A stretch of 64,000 nt of DNA from Megachile rotundata (taxonomy: Eukaryota > Arthropoda > Insecta > Hymenoptera > Megachilidae): NCBI RefSeq assembly GCF_050947335.1, contig NW_027473855.1, positions 62,001 to 126,000 of the forward strand. The letters run 5' to 3'. Shown here one piece after another: positions 54,196 to 64,000 of this stretch. Numbering within the stretch: position 1 is the stretch's first letter; every line of letters begins with the position of its first letter. Both the position numbers and the translations under genes were made by a program. A model generated the notes under the pieces. It worked only from the letters and a program-made list of their open reading frames with translations. It made no database searches and was not told the origin of the DNA.

Positions 54196-56008
54196 ATTGA
54201 TAATAATAACAGTAATAAGTATAGTAATTGTCGTTCTATCGATCATATAAGCATAATATGGCTAATAATATGAGTTAGATTGATAATACTAAGAGTAGTG
54301 AGTATAGTAATTCTCGTTCTATCGATCATATAAGCATAATATGGCTAATAATATGAGTTAGATTGATAATAATAAGAGTAATGAGTATAGTAATTCTCGT
54401 TCTATCGATCATATAAGCATAATATGGCTAATAATATGAGTTAGATTGATAATAATAAGAGTAATGAGTATAGTAATTGTAGATCTATCGATCATTTAAG
54501 CATAATATGGCTAATAATATGAGTTAGAGTGATAATACTGAGAGTAGTGAGTATAGTAATTCTCATTCTATCGATCATATAAGCATAATATGGCTAATAA
54601 TATGAGTTAGATTGATAATAATAAGAGTAATGGGTATAGTAATTGTAGTTCTATCGATCATATAAGCAAAATATGGCTAATAATATGAGTTAGATTGATA
54701 ATAATAAGAGTAATAACTACAGTAATTGTCGTTCTATCGATCATATAAGCATAATAAGGCTAATAATATGAGTTAGATTGATAATAATAACAGTAATAAG
54801 TATAGTAATTGTCGTTCTATCGATCATTTAAGCATAATATGGGTAATAATATGAGTCAGATTGATAATAATAACAGTAATAAGTATAGTAATTGTCGTTC
54901 TATCGATAATATAAGCATAATATGGCTAATAATATGAGTTAGATTGATAATACTAAGAGTAGTGAGTATAGTAGTTCTCGTTCTATCGATCATATAAGCA
55001 TAATATGGCTAATAATATGAGTTAGATTGATAATAATAAGAGTAATGGGTATAGTAATTGTAGATCTATCGATCATTTAAGCATAATATGGCTAATAATA
55101 TGAGTTAGATTGATAATAATAACAGTAATAAGTATAGTAATTGTCGTTCTATCGATCATATAAGCATAATATGGCTAATAATATGAGTTAGATTGATAAT
55201 AATAAGAGTAATAAGTATAGTAATTGTCGTTCTATCGATCATATAAGCATAATATGGCTAATAATATGAGTTAGATTGATAATACTAAGAGTAGTGAGTA
55301 TAGTAATTCTCGTTCTATCGATCATATAAGCATAATATGGCTAATAATATGAGTTAGATTGATAATACTAAGAGTAGTGAGTATAGTAATTCTCGTTCTA
55401 TCGATCATATAAGCATAATATGGCTAATAATATGAGTTAGATTGATAGTAATAAGAGTAATAAGTATAGTAATTGTCGTTCTATCGATCATATAAGCATA
55501 ATAAGGCTAATAATATGAGTTAGAGTGATAATACTAAGAGTAGTGAGTATAGTAATTCTCATTCTATCGATCATTTAAGCATAATATGGCTAATAATATG
55601 AGTTAGATTGATAATAATAACAGTAATAAGTATAGTAATTGTCGTTCTATCGATCATTTTAGCATAATATGGGTAATAATATGAGTCAGATTGATAATAA
55701 TAACAGTAATAAGTATAGTAATTGTCGTTCTATCGATAATATAAGCATAATATAGCTAATAATATGAGTTAGATTGATAATACTAAGAGTAGTGAGTATA
55801 GTAGTTCTCGTTCTATCGATCATATAAGCATAATATGGCTGATAATATGAGTTAGATTGATAATAATAAGAGTAATAAGTATAGTAATTGTCGTTCTATC
55901 GATCATATAAGCATAATATGGCTAATAATATGAGTTAGATTGATAATACTAAGAGTAGTGAGTATAGTAATTCTCGTTCTATCGATCCTATAAGCATAAT
56001 ATGGCTAA

Positions 56009-56837
56009 TAATATGAGTTAGATTGATAATAATAAGAGTAATGAGTATAGTAATTGTAGATCTATCGATCATTTAAGCATAATATGGCTAATAATATGAG
56101 TTAGATTGATAATAATAACAGTAATAAGTATAGTAATTGTCGTTCTATCGATCATTTAAGCATAATATGGGTAATAATATGAGTCAGATTGATAATAATA
56201 ACAGTAATAAGTATAGTAATTGTCGTTCTATCGATAATATAAGCATAATATGGCTAATAATATGAGTTAGATTGATAATACTAAGAGTAGTGAGTATAGT
56301 AGTTCTCGTTCTATCGATCATATAAGCATAATATGGCTAATAATATGAGTTAGATTGATAATAATAAGAGTAATGGGTATAGTAATTGTAGATCTATCGA
56401 TCATTTAAGCATAATATGGCTAATAATATGAGTTAGATTGATAAAAATAACAGTAATAAGTATAGTAATTGTCGTTCTATCGATAATATAACCATAATAT
56501 GGCTAGTAATATGAGTTAGATTGATAATACTAAGAGTAGTGCGTATAGTAATTCTCGTTCTATCGATCATATAAGCATAATATGGCTAATAATATGAGTT
56601 AGATTTATAATAATAAGAGTAATAACTACAGTAATTGTCGTTCTATCGATCATATAAGCATAATAAGGCTAATAATATGAGTTAGAGTGATAATACTGAG
56701 AGTAGTGAGTATAGTAATTCTCATTCTATCGATCATATAAGCATAATATGGCTAATAATATGAGTTAGATTGATAATAATAACAGTAATAAGTATAGTAG
56801 CTGTCGTTCTTCGATAATATAAGCATAATATGGCTAA
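56009..56837 (+). repeat. ten-monomer cassette, copy 10
   Basis: The full m1-m10 order is present, with AGCTG in m10 (56799). It is the counterpart of the cassette at 21491, at exactly +34518 bp, and is followed by the 84-bp monomer. Confidence 0.92.
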
Positions 56838-56921
56838 TAATATGAGTTAGATTGATAATACTAAGAGTAGTGAGTATAGTTAATTGTCGTTCTATCGATC
56901 ATATAAGCATAATATGGCTAA
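56838..56921 (+). repeat. 84-bp monomer (GTTAATTG), third copy
   Basis: The T insertion, GTATAGTTAATTG, follows an AGCTG 82-bp monomer. It is the counterpart of 22320 at +34518 bp. Confidence 0.92.
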
Positions 56922-59900
56922 TAATATGATATAGATTGATAATAATAAGAGTAATAAGTATAGTATTTGTCGTTCTATCGATCATGTAAGCATAATATGG
57001 CTAATAATACGAGTTAGATTGATAATAATAAGAGTAATAAGTATAGTAATTGTCGTTCTATCGATCATTTAAGCATAATATGGCTAATAATATGAGTTAG
57101 ATTGATAATAATAACAGTAATAAGTATACTAATTGTCGTTCTATCGATAATATAAGCATAATATGGCCAATAATATGAGCTAGATTGATAATACTAAGAG
57201 TAGTGAGTATAGTAGTTCTCGTTCCATCGATCATATAAGCATAATATGGCTAATAATATGAGTTAGATTGATAATAATAAGAGTAATAAGTATAGTAATT
57301 ATCGTTCTATCGATCATTTAAGCATAATATGGCTAATAATATGAGTTAGATTGATAATAATAAGAGTAATGAGTATAGTAATTGTAGTTCTATCGATCAT
57401 ATCTGCATAATATGGTTAATAATATGAGTTAGATTGATAATAATACGAGTAGTAAGTATAGTATTTGTCGTTCTATCGATCATATAAGCATAATATGGCT
57501 AATAATATGAGTTAGATTGATAATAATAAGAGTAATAAGTATAGTAATTGTCGTTCTATCGATCATTTAAGCATAATATGGGTAATAATATGTGTCAGAT
57601 TGATAATAATAACAGTAATAAGTATAGTAATTGTCGTTCTATCGATAATATAAGCATAATATGGCTAATAATATGAGGTAGATTGATAATACTAAGAGTA
57701 GTGAGTATAGTAGTTCTCGTTCTATCGATCATATAAGCATAATATGGCTAATAATATGAGTTAGATTGATAATAATAAGAGTAATAAGTATAGTAATTGT
57801 CGTTCTATCGATCATTTAAGCATAATATGGGTAATAATATGAGTTAGATCGATAATAATAAGAGTAATAACTACAGTAATTGTCGTTCTATCGATCATAT
57901 AAGCATAATATGGCTAATAATATGAGTTAGAGTGATAATACTGAGAGTAGTGAGTATAGTAATTCTCATTCTATCGATCATATAAGCATAATATGGCTAA
58001 TAATATGAGTTAGATTGATAATAATAAGAGTAATGGGTATAGTAATTGTCGTCCTATCGATCATTTAAGCATAATATGGGTAATAATATGAGTCAGATTG
58101 ATAATAATAACAGTAATAAGTATAGTAATTGTCGTTCTATCGATAATATAAGCATAATATGGCTAATAATATGAGTTAGATTGATAATACTAAGAGTAGT
58201 GAGTATAGTAGTTCTCGTTCTATCGATCATATAAGCATAATATGGCTAATAATATGAGTTAGATTGATAATAATAAGAGTAATAACTACAGTAATTGTCG
58301 TTCTATCGATCATATAAGCATAATAAGGCTAATAATATGAGTTAGAGTGATAATACCGAGAGTAGTGAGTATAGTAATTCTCATTCTATCGATCATATAA
58401 GCATAATATGGCTAATAATATGAGTTAGATTGATAATAATAAGAGTAATGGGTATAGTAATTGTAGTTCTATCGATCATATAAGCATAATATGGCTAATA
58501 ATATGATATAGATTGATAATAATAAGAGTAATAAGTACAGTATTTGTCGTTCTATCGATCATGTAAGCATAATATGGCTAATAATACGAGTTAGATTGAT
58601 AATAATAAGAGTAATAAGTATAGTAATTGTCGTTCTATCGATCATTTAAGCATAATATGGCTAATAATATGAGTTAGATTGATAATAATAACAGTAATAA
58701 GTATAGTAATTGTCGTTCTATCGATAATATAAGCATAATATGGCTAATAATATGAGTTAGATTGATAATACTAAGAGTAGTGAGTATAGTAATTCTCGTT
58801 CTATCCATCATATAAGCATAATATGGCTAATAATATGAGTTAGATTGATAATAATAAGAGTAATGAGTATAGTAATTGTAGTTCTATCGATCATATCGGC
58901 ATAATATGGTTAATAATATGAGTTAGATTCATAATAATAAGAGTAATAAGTATAGTAATTGTCGTTCTATCGATCATATAAGCATAATATGGCTAATAAT
59001 ATGAGTTAGATTGATAATACTAAGAGTAGTGAGTATAGTAATTCTCGTTCTATCGGTCATATAAGCATAATATGGCTAATAATATGAGTTAGATTGATAA
59101 TAATAACAGTAATAAGTATAGTAATTGTCGTTCTATCGATAATATAAGCATAATATGGCTAATAATATGAGTTAGATTGATAATACTAAGAGTAGTGAGT
59201 ATAGTAATTGTCGTTCTATCGATCATATAAGCATAATATGGCTAATAATATGATATAGATTGATAATAATAAGAGTAATAAGTATAGTATTTGTCGTTCT
59301 ATCGATCATGTAAGCATAATATGGCTAATAATACGAGTTAGATTGATAATAATAAGAGTAATAAGTATAGTAATTGTCGTTCTATCGATCATTTAAGCAT
59401 AATATGGCTAATAATATGAGTTAGATTGATAATAATAACAGTAATAAGTATAGTAATTGTCGTTCTATCGATAATATAAGCATAATATGGCTAATAATAT
59501 GAGTTAGATTGATAACACTAAGAGTAGTGAGTATAGTAATTCTCGTTCTATCCATCATATAAGCATAATATGGCTAATAATATGAGTTAGATTGATAATA
59601 ATAAGAGTAATGAGTATAGTAATTGTAGTTCTATCGATCATATCGGCATAATATGGTTAATAATATGAGTTAGATTCATAATAATAAGAGTAATAAGTAT
59701 AGTAATTGTCGTTCTATCGATCATATAAGCATAATATGGCTAATAATATGAGTTAGATTGATAATACTAAGAGTAGTGAGTATAGTAATTCTCGTTCTAT
59801 CGATCATATAAGCATAATATGGCTAATAATATGAGTTAGATTGATAATAATAACAGTAATAATTATAGTAATTGTCGTTCTATCGATAATATAAGTATAA

Positions 59901-60489
59901 TATGGCTAATAATATGAGTTTCATTGATAATACTAAGAGTAGTGAGTATAGTAATTCTCGTTCTATCGATCATATAAGCATAATATGGCTAATAATATGA
60001 GTTAGATTGATAATAATAAGAGTAATAACTACAGTAATTGTCGTTCTATCGATCATATAAGCATAATAAGGCTAATAATATGAGTTAGATTGATAATAAT
60101 AAGAGTAATAAGTATAGTAATTGTCGTTCTCTCGATCATATAAGCATAATATGGCTAATAATATGAGTTAGAGTGATAATACTAAGAGTAGTGAGTATTG
60201 TAATTCTCATTCTATCGATCATTTAAGCATAATATGGCTAATAATATGAGTTAGATTGATAATAATAACAGTAATAACTACAGTAATTGTCGTTCTATCG
60301 ATCATATAAGCATAATAAGGCTAATAATATGAGTTAGAGTGATAATACTGAGAGTAGTGAGTATAGTAATTCTCATTCTATCGATCATATAAGCATAATA
60401 TGGCTAATAATATGAGTTAGATTGATAATAATAACAGTAATAAGTATAGTAGCTGTCGTTCTTCGATAATATAAGCATAATATGGCTAA

Positions 60490-60573
60490 TAATATGAGTT
60501 AGATTGATAATACTAAGAGTAGTGAGTATAGTTAATTGTCGTTCTATCGATCATATAAGCATAATATGGCTAA
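60490..60573 (+). repeat. 84-bp monomer (GTTAATTG), fourth copy
   Basis: The T insertion lies 3652 bp after the third copy and is the counterpart of 25972. The four copies of this insertion therefore track the two tandem duplications. Confidence 0.92.
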
Positions 60574-62731
60574 TAATATGATATAGATTGATAATAATAA
60601 GAGTAATAAGTATAGTATTTGTCGTTCTATCGATCATGTAAGCATAATATGGCTAATAATACGAGTTAGATTGATAATAATAAGAGTAATAAGTATAGTA
60701 ATTGTCGTTCTATCGATCATTTAAGCATAATATGGCTAATAATATGAGTTAGATTGATATTAATAACAGTAATAAGTATACTAATTGTCGTTCTATCGAT
60801 AATATAAGCATAATATGGCCAATAATATGAGCTAGATTGATAATACTAAGAGTAGTGAGTATAGTAGTTCTCGTTCCATCGATCATATAAGCATAATATG
60901 GCTAATAATATGAGTTAGATTGATAATAATAAGCGTAATAAGTATAGTAATTATCGTTCTATCGATCATTTAAGCATAATATGGCTAATAATATGAGTTA
61001 GATTGATAATAATAAGAGTAATGAGTATAGTAATTGTAGTTCTATCGATCATATCTGCATAATATGGTTAATAATATGAGTTAGATTGATAATAATACGA
61101 GTAGTAAGTATAGTATTTGTCGTTCTATCGATCATATAAGCATAATATGGCTAATAATATGAGTTAGATTGATAATAATAAGAGTAATAAGTATAGTAAT
61201 TGTCGTTCTATCGATCATTTAAGCATAATATGGGTAATAATATGTGTCAGATTGATAATAATAAGAGTAATGAGTATAGTAATTGTAGATCTATCGATCA
61301 TTTAAGCATAATATGGCTAATAATATGAGTTAGAGTGATAATACTGAGAGTAGTGAGTATAGTAATTCTCATTCTATCGATCATATAAGCATAATATGGC
61401 TAATAATATGAGTTAGATTGATAATAATAAGAGTAATGGGTATAGTAATTGTCGTTCTATCGATCATTTAAGCATAATATGGGTAATAATATGAGTCAGA
61501 TTGATAATAATAACAGTAATAAGTATAGTAATTGTCGTTCTATCGATAATATAAGCATAATATGGCTAATAATATGAGTTAGATTGATAATACTAAGAGT
61601 AGTGAGTATAGTAGTTCTCGTTCTATCGATCATATAAGCATAATATGGCTAATAATATGAGTTAGATTGATAATAATAAGAGTAATAACTACAGTAATTG
61701 TCGTTCTATCGATCATATAAGCATAATAAGGCTAATAATATGAGTTAGAGTGATAATACCGAGAGTAGTGAGTCTAGTAATTCTCATTCTATCGATCATA
61801 TAAGCATAATATGGCTAATAATATGAGTTAGATTGATAATAATAAGAGTAATGGGTATAGTAATTGTAGTTCTATCGATCATATAAGCATAATATGGCTA
61901 ATAATATGATATAGATTGATAATAATAAGAGTAATAAGTATAGTATTTGTCGTTCTATCGATCATGTAAGCATAATATGGCTAATAATACGAGTTAGATT
62001 GATAATAATAAGAGTAATAAGTATAGTAATTGTCGTTCTATCGATCATTTAAGCATAATATGGCTAATAATATGAGTTAGATTGATAATAATAACAGTAA
62101 TAAGTATAGTAATTGTCGTTCTATCGATAATATAAGCATAATATGGCTAATAATATGAGTTAGATTGATAATACTAAGAGTAGTGAGTATAGTAATTCTC
62201 GTTCTATCCATCATATAAGCATAATATGGCTAATAATATGAGTTAGATTGATAATAATAAGAGTAATGAGTATAGTAATTGTAGTTCTATCGATCATATC
62301 GGCATAATATGGTTAATAATATGAGTTAGATTCATAATAATAAGAGTAATAAGTATAGTAATTGTCGTTCTATCGATCATTTAAGCATAATATGGGTAAT
62401 AATATGAGTCAGATTGATAATAATAACAGTAATAAGTATAGTAATTGTCGTTCTATCGATAATATAAGCATAATATGGCTAATAATATGAGGTAGATTGA
62501 TAATACTAAGAGTAGTGAGTATAGTAGTTCTCGTTCTATCGATCATATAAGCATAATATGGCTGATAATATGAGTTAGATTGATAATAATAAGAGTAATA
62601 AGTATAGTAATTGTCGTTCTATCGATCATATAAGCATAATATGGCTAATAATATGAGTTAGATTGATAATACTAAGAGTAGTGAGTATAGTAATTCTCGT
62701 TCTATCGATCCTATAAGCATAATATGGCTAA

Positions 62732-63395
62732 TAATATGAGTTAGATTGATAATAATAAGAGTAATGAGTATAGTAATTGTAGATCTATCGATCATTTAAG
62801 CATAATATGGCTAATAATATGAGTTAGATTGATAATAATAACAGTAATAAGTATAGTAATTGTCGTTCTATCGATCATTTAAGCATAATATGGGTAATAA
62901 TATGAGTCAGATTGATAATAATAACAGTAAAAAGTATAGTAATTGTCGTTCTATCGATAATATAAGCATAATATGGCTAATAATATGAGTTAGATTGATA
63001 ATACTAAGAGTAGTGAGTATAGTAGTTCTCGTTCTATCGATCATATAAGCATAATATGGCTAATAATATGAGTTAGATTGATAATAATAAGAGTAATGGG
63101 TATAGTAATTGTAGATCTATCGATCATTTAAGCATAATATGTCTAATAATATGAGTTAGATTGATAAAAATAACAGTAATAAGTATAGTAATTGTCGTTC
63201 TATCGATAATATAAGCATAATATGGCTAATAATATGAGTTAGAGTGATAATACTAAGAGTAGTGAGTAGAGTAATTCTCGTTCTATCGATCATATAAGCA
63301 TAATATGGCTAATAATATGAGTTAGATTGATAATAATAACAGTAATAAGTATAGTAACTGTCGTTCTATCGATAATATAAGCATAATATGGCTAA
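62732..63395 (+). repeat. eight-monomer cassette with full-length m10
   Basis: m1-m6 are followed by an m7-like monomer (AGAGTGAT start, GAGTAGAGTAATTCTCG) and then an m10-like monomer at 63313-63395. m8 and m9 are missing. The m10-like unit has AACTG (63356) but keeps the full TTCTATCGAT, so it is 83 bp. Its m6 has ATAAGC in place of ATAACC, and its m5 ends ATATGTCTAA. This copy is the most diverged cassette in the window. Confidence 0.85.
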
Positions 63396-63976
63396 TAATA
63401 TGAGTTAGATTGATAATACTAAGAGTAGTGAGTATAGTAATTGTCGTTCTATCGATCATATAAGCATAATATGGCTAATAATATGATATAGATTGATAAT
63501 AATAAGAGTAATAAGTATAGTATTTGTCGTTCTATCGATCATGTAAGCATAATATGGCTAATAATACGAGTTAGATTGATAATAATAAGAGTAATAAGTA
63601 TAGTAATTGTCGTTCTATCGATCATTTAAGCATAATATGGCTAATAATATGAGTTAGATTGATAATAATAACAGTAATAAGTATAGTAATTGTCGTTCTA
63701 TCGATAATATAAGCATAATATGGCTAATAATATGAGTTAGATTGATAATACTAAGAGTAGTGAGTATAGTAATTCTCGTTCTATCGATCATATAAGCATA
63801 ATAAGGCTAATAATATGAGTTAGATTGATAATAATAAGAGCAATAAGTATAGTAATTGTCGTTCTCTCGATCATATAAGCATAATATGGCTAATAATATG
63901 AGTTAGAGTGATAATACTAAGAGTAGTGAGTATAGTAATTCTCATTCTATCGATCATTTAAGCATAATATGGCTAA

Positions 63977-64000
63977 TAATATGAGTTAGATTGATAATAA
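63977..64000 (+). repeat. partial terminal monomer
   Basis: The first 24 bases of an ordinary monomer (TAATATGAG onward) are cut by the window end. The array shows no sign of ending here, and it begins exactly at a monomer boundary at base 1, so it continues on at least the right side. Confidence 0.95.

Larger units (their letters stand above)
54792..62380 (+). repeat. distant copy of the 20274-28111 segment, with a 249-bp deletion
   Basis: It is collinear with 20.3-28.1 kb, including both AGCTG/GTTAATTG pairs (56799/56879 and 60451/60531), which are again 3652 bp apart. Collinearity breaks at 61265, in a monomer with a GTGTCAG head and an AATGAG/AGATCT body, and resumes by 61300 with three monomers missing. 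Private changes include GATATTAATAAC (60757), AAGCGTAAT (near 60933) and GAGTCTAG (61774). Confidence 0.9.
1..64000 (+). repeat. 83-bp AT-rich satellite array, 771 complete monomers
   Basis: The window is a single head-to-tail satellite. Numbering the monomer from TAATATGAG (positions 1-9), other landmarks are GATAATAATAAGAG (17-30), AGTATAGTAATTGTCG (about 36-51), the ClaI-type palindrome ATCGAT (56-61), CATATAAGC (62-70) and ATAATATGG (71-79). The common form has A34 T29 G14 C6. Starts at 1, 84, 167 and 250 show the 83-bp step; the last partial unit starts at 63977. 771 x 83 = 63993, and 22 one-base deletions plus 5 one-base insertions give the observed 63976. Orientation never changes, and I saw no inserted unique sequence, transposon or gene. 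The long-array character is eukaryotic heterochromatin or centromere-like; the family is not one I recognise. Confidence 0.98.

Noticed and set aside
50..63122. AGATCT sites as binding sites or regulatory elements
   Set aside because: They come from two substitutions (C50A, T52A) in specific monomer types and track cassette copies; nothing suggests a regulatory role.
1..64000. Protein-coding genes
   Set aside because: Stops occur on both strands in every monomer, and because 83 is not a multiple of 3 each frame meets them within roughly a hundred bases. The longest frames are about 25-35 codons and follow the repeat, with no ribosome-site, splice or codon-use signal.
1..64000. CRISPR array
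   Set aside because: Repeats are directly contiguous with no variable spacers, the unit is far longer than known direct repeats, and there are no cas genes.
1..64000. Telomeric or subtelomeric simple repeat
   Set aside because: No TTAGGG, TTTAGGG or TTAGG runs were seen; the unit is an 83-bp complex monomer.
1..64000. CENP-B box
   Set aside because: The GC-rich core of the mammalian box (TTCG followed by a CGGG-type end) is absent. The TTCTTCG of the 82-bp monomers resembles only its first few bases and continues into AT-rich sequence.
1..64000. Transposon or retroelement insertions
   Set aside because: No break in the 83-bp phase, target-site duplication, terminal repeat or poly-A tract was found; the phase sum over the window leaves no room for inserted sequence.
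1..64000. Promoters, terminators and hairpins
   Set aside because: TATAAT-like and AT-rich strings occur in every monomer because of composition; calling them promoters or terminators would have no specificity.
1..64000. Bacterial, plasmid or phage origin iterons
   Set aside because: Iteron arrays span hundreds of bases to a few kilobases and lie beside a replication gene; 64 kb of repeat with no gene does not fit.
1..64000. Inverted monomers
   Set aside because: I looked for reverse-complement landmarks such as CCATATTATGC and CGATAGAACG on the given strand and saw none; all monomers run the same way.

Overview
The whole window is one uninterrupted, head-to-tail satellite DNA array. The basic unit is an 83-bp, AT-rich monomer (the common form has 20 G/C in 83, about 24% GC). 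I set the monomer boundary at the motif TAATATGAG. The first monomer starts at base 1 and the last complete one ends at 63976; a 24-base partial follows. Counting the length variants I could find (22 monomers of 82 bp and 5 of 84 bp) gives exactly 771 complete monomers. No gene, RNA gene, transposon, telomeric repeat, CRISPR array or unique spacer was seen. All monomers point the same way.

A 64-kb homogeneous satellite with higher-order structure indicates a eukaryotic nuclear genome, most likely centromeric, pericentromeric or other constitutive heterochromatin. I do not recognise the monomer family, and nothing here identifies the species or clade.

Layout. Monomers fall into recurring sequence types defined by diagnostic bases (monomer position numbering is in the first feature). 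They occur in recurring orders. The clearest is a ten-monomer cassette of 829 bp, present ten times in full (starts 1, 3153, 9376, 19334, 21491, 30621, 37508, 48128, 49538, 56009), with several truncated or chimeric copies. A second recurring string follows many cassettes and carries CATGTAAG, ACGAG, CTATCCATC, CATATCGGC and GATTCATAAT variants in that order. 1-13.2 kb is built from repeated blocks with offsets 746, 4397, 6223 and 7716 bp. 13.2-20 kb holds tandem copies with offsets 1826, 2490 and 3652 bp. 20.3-29.4 kb contains a complete tandem duplication of a 3652-bp (44-monomer) unit. 29-38.8 kb is dominated by a 2996-bp block repeated at +6887 bp and a 1742-bp tandem. 38.8-40.9 kb holds a nested 995/746-bp expansion. 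43-56 kb has three copies of a roughly 1.95-kb block. 54.8-62.4 kb is a distant copy of 20.3-28.1 kb, including the internal 3652-bp duplication, with a 3-monomer deletion.

Interpretation: monomer phase is kept across every junction I checked, as expected for unequal crossing-over or gene conversion between in-register repeats. Nested duplications with few differences point to recent, repeated local amplification. There is no operon-like or protein-coding logic here; any function would be structural (chromatin, centromere) or via satellite transcripts, which sequence alone cannot show.
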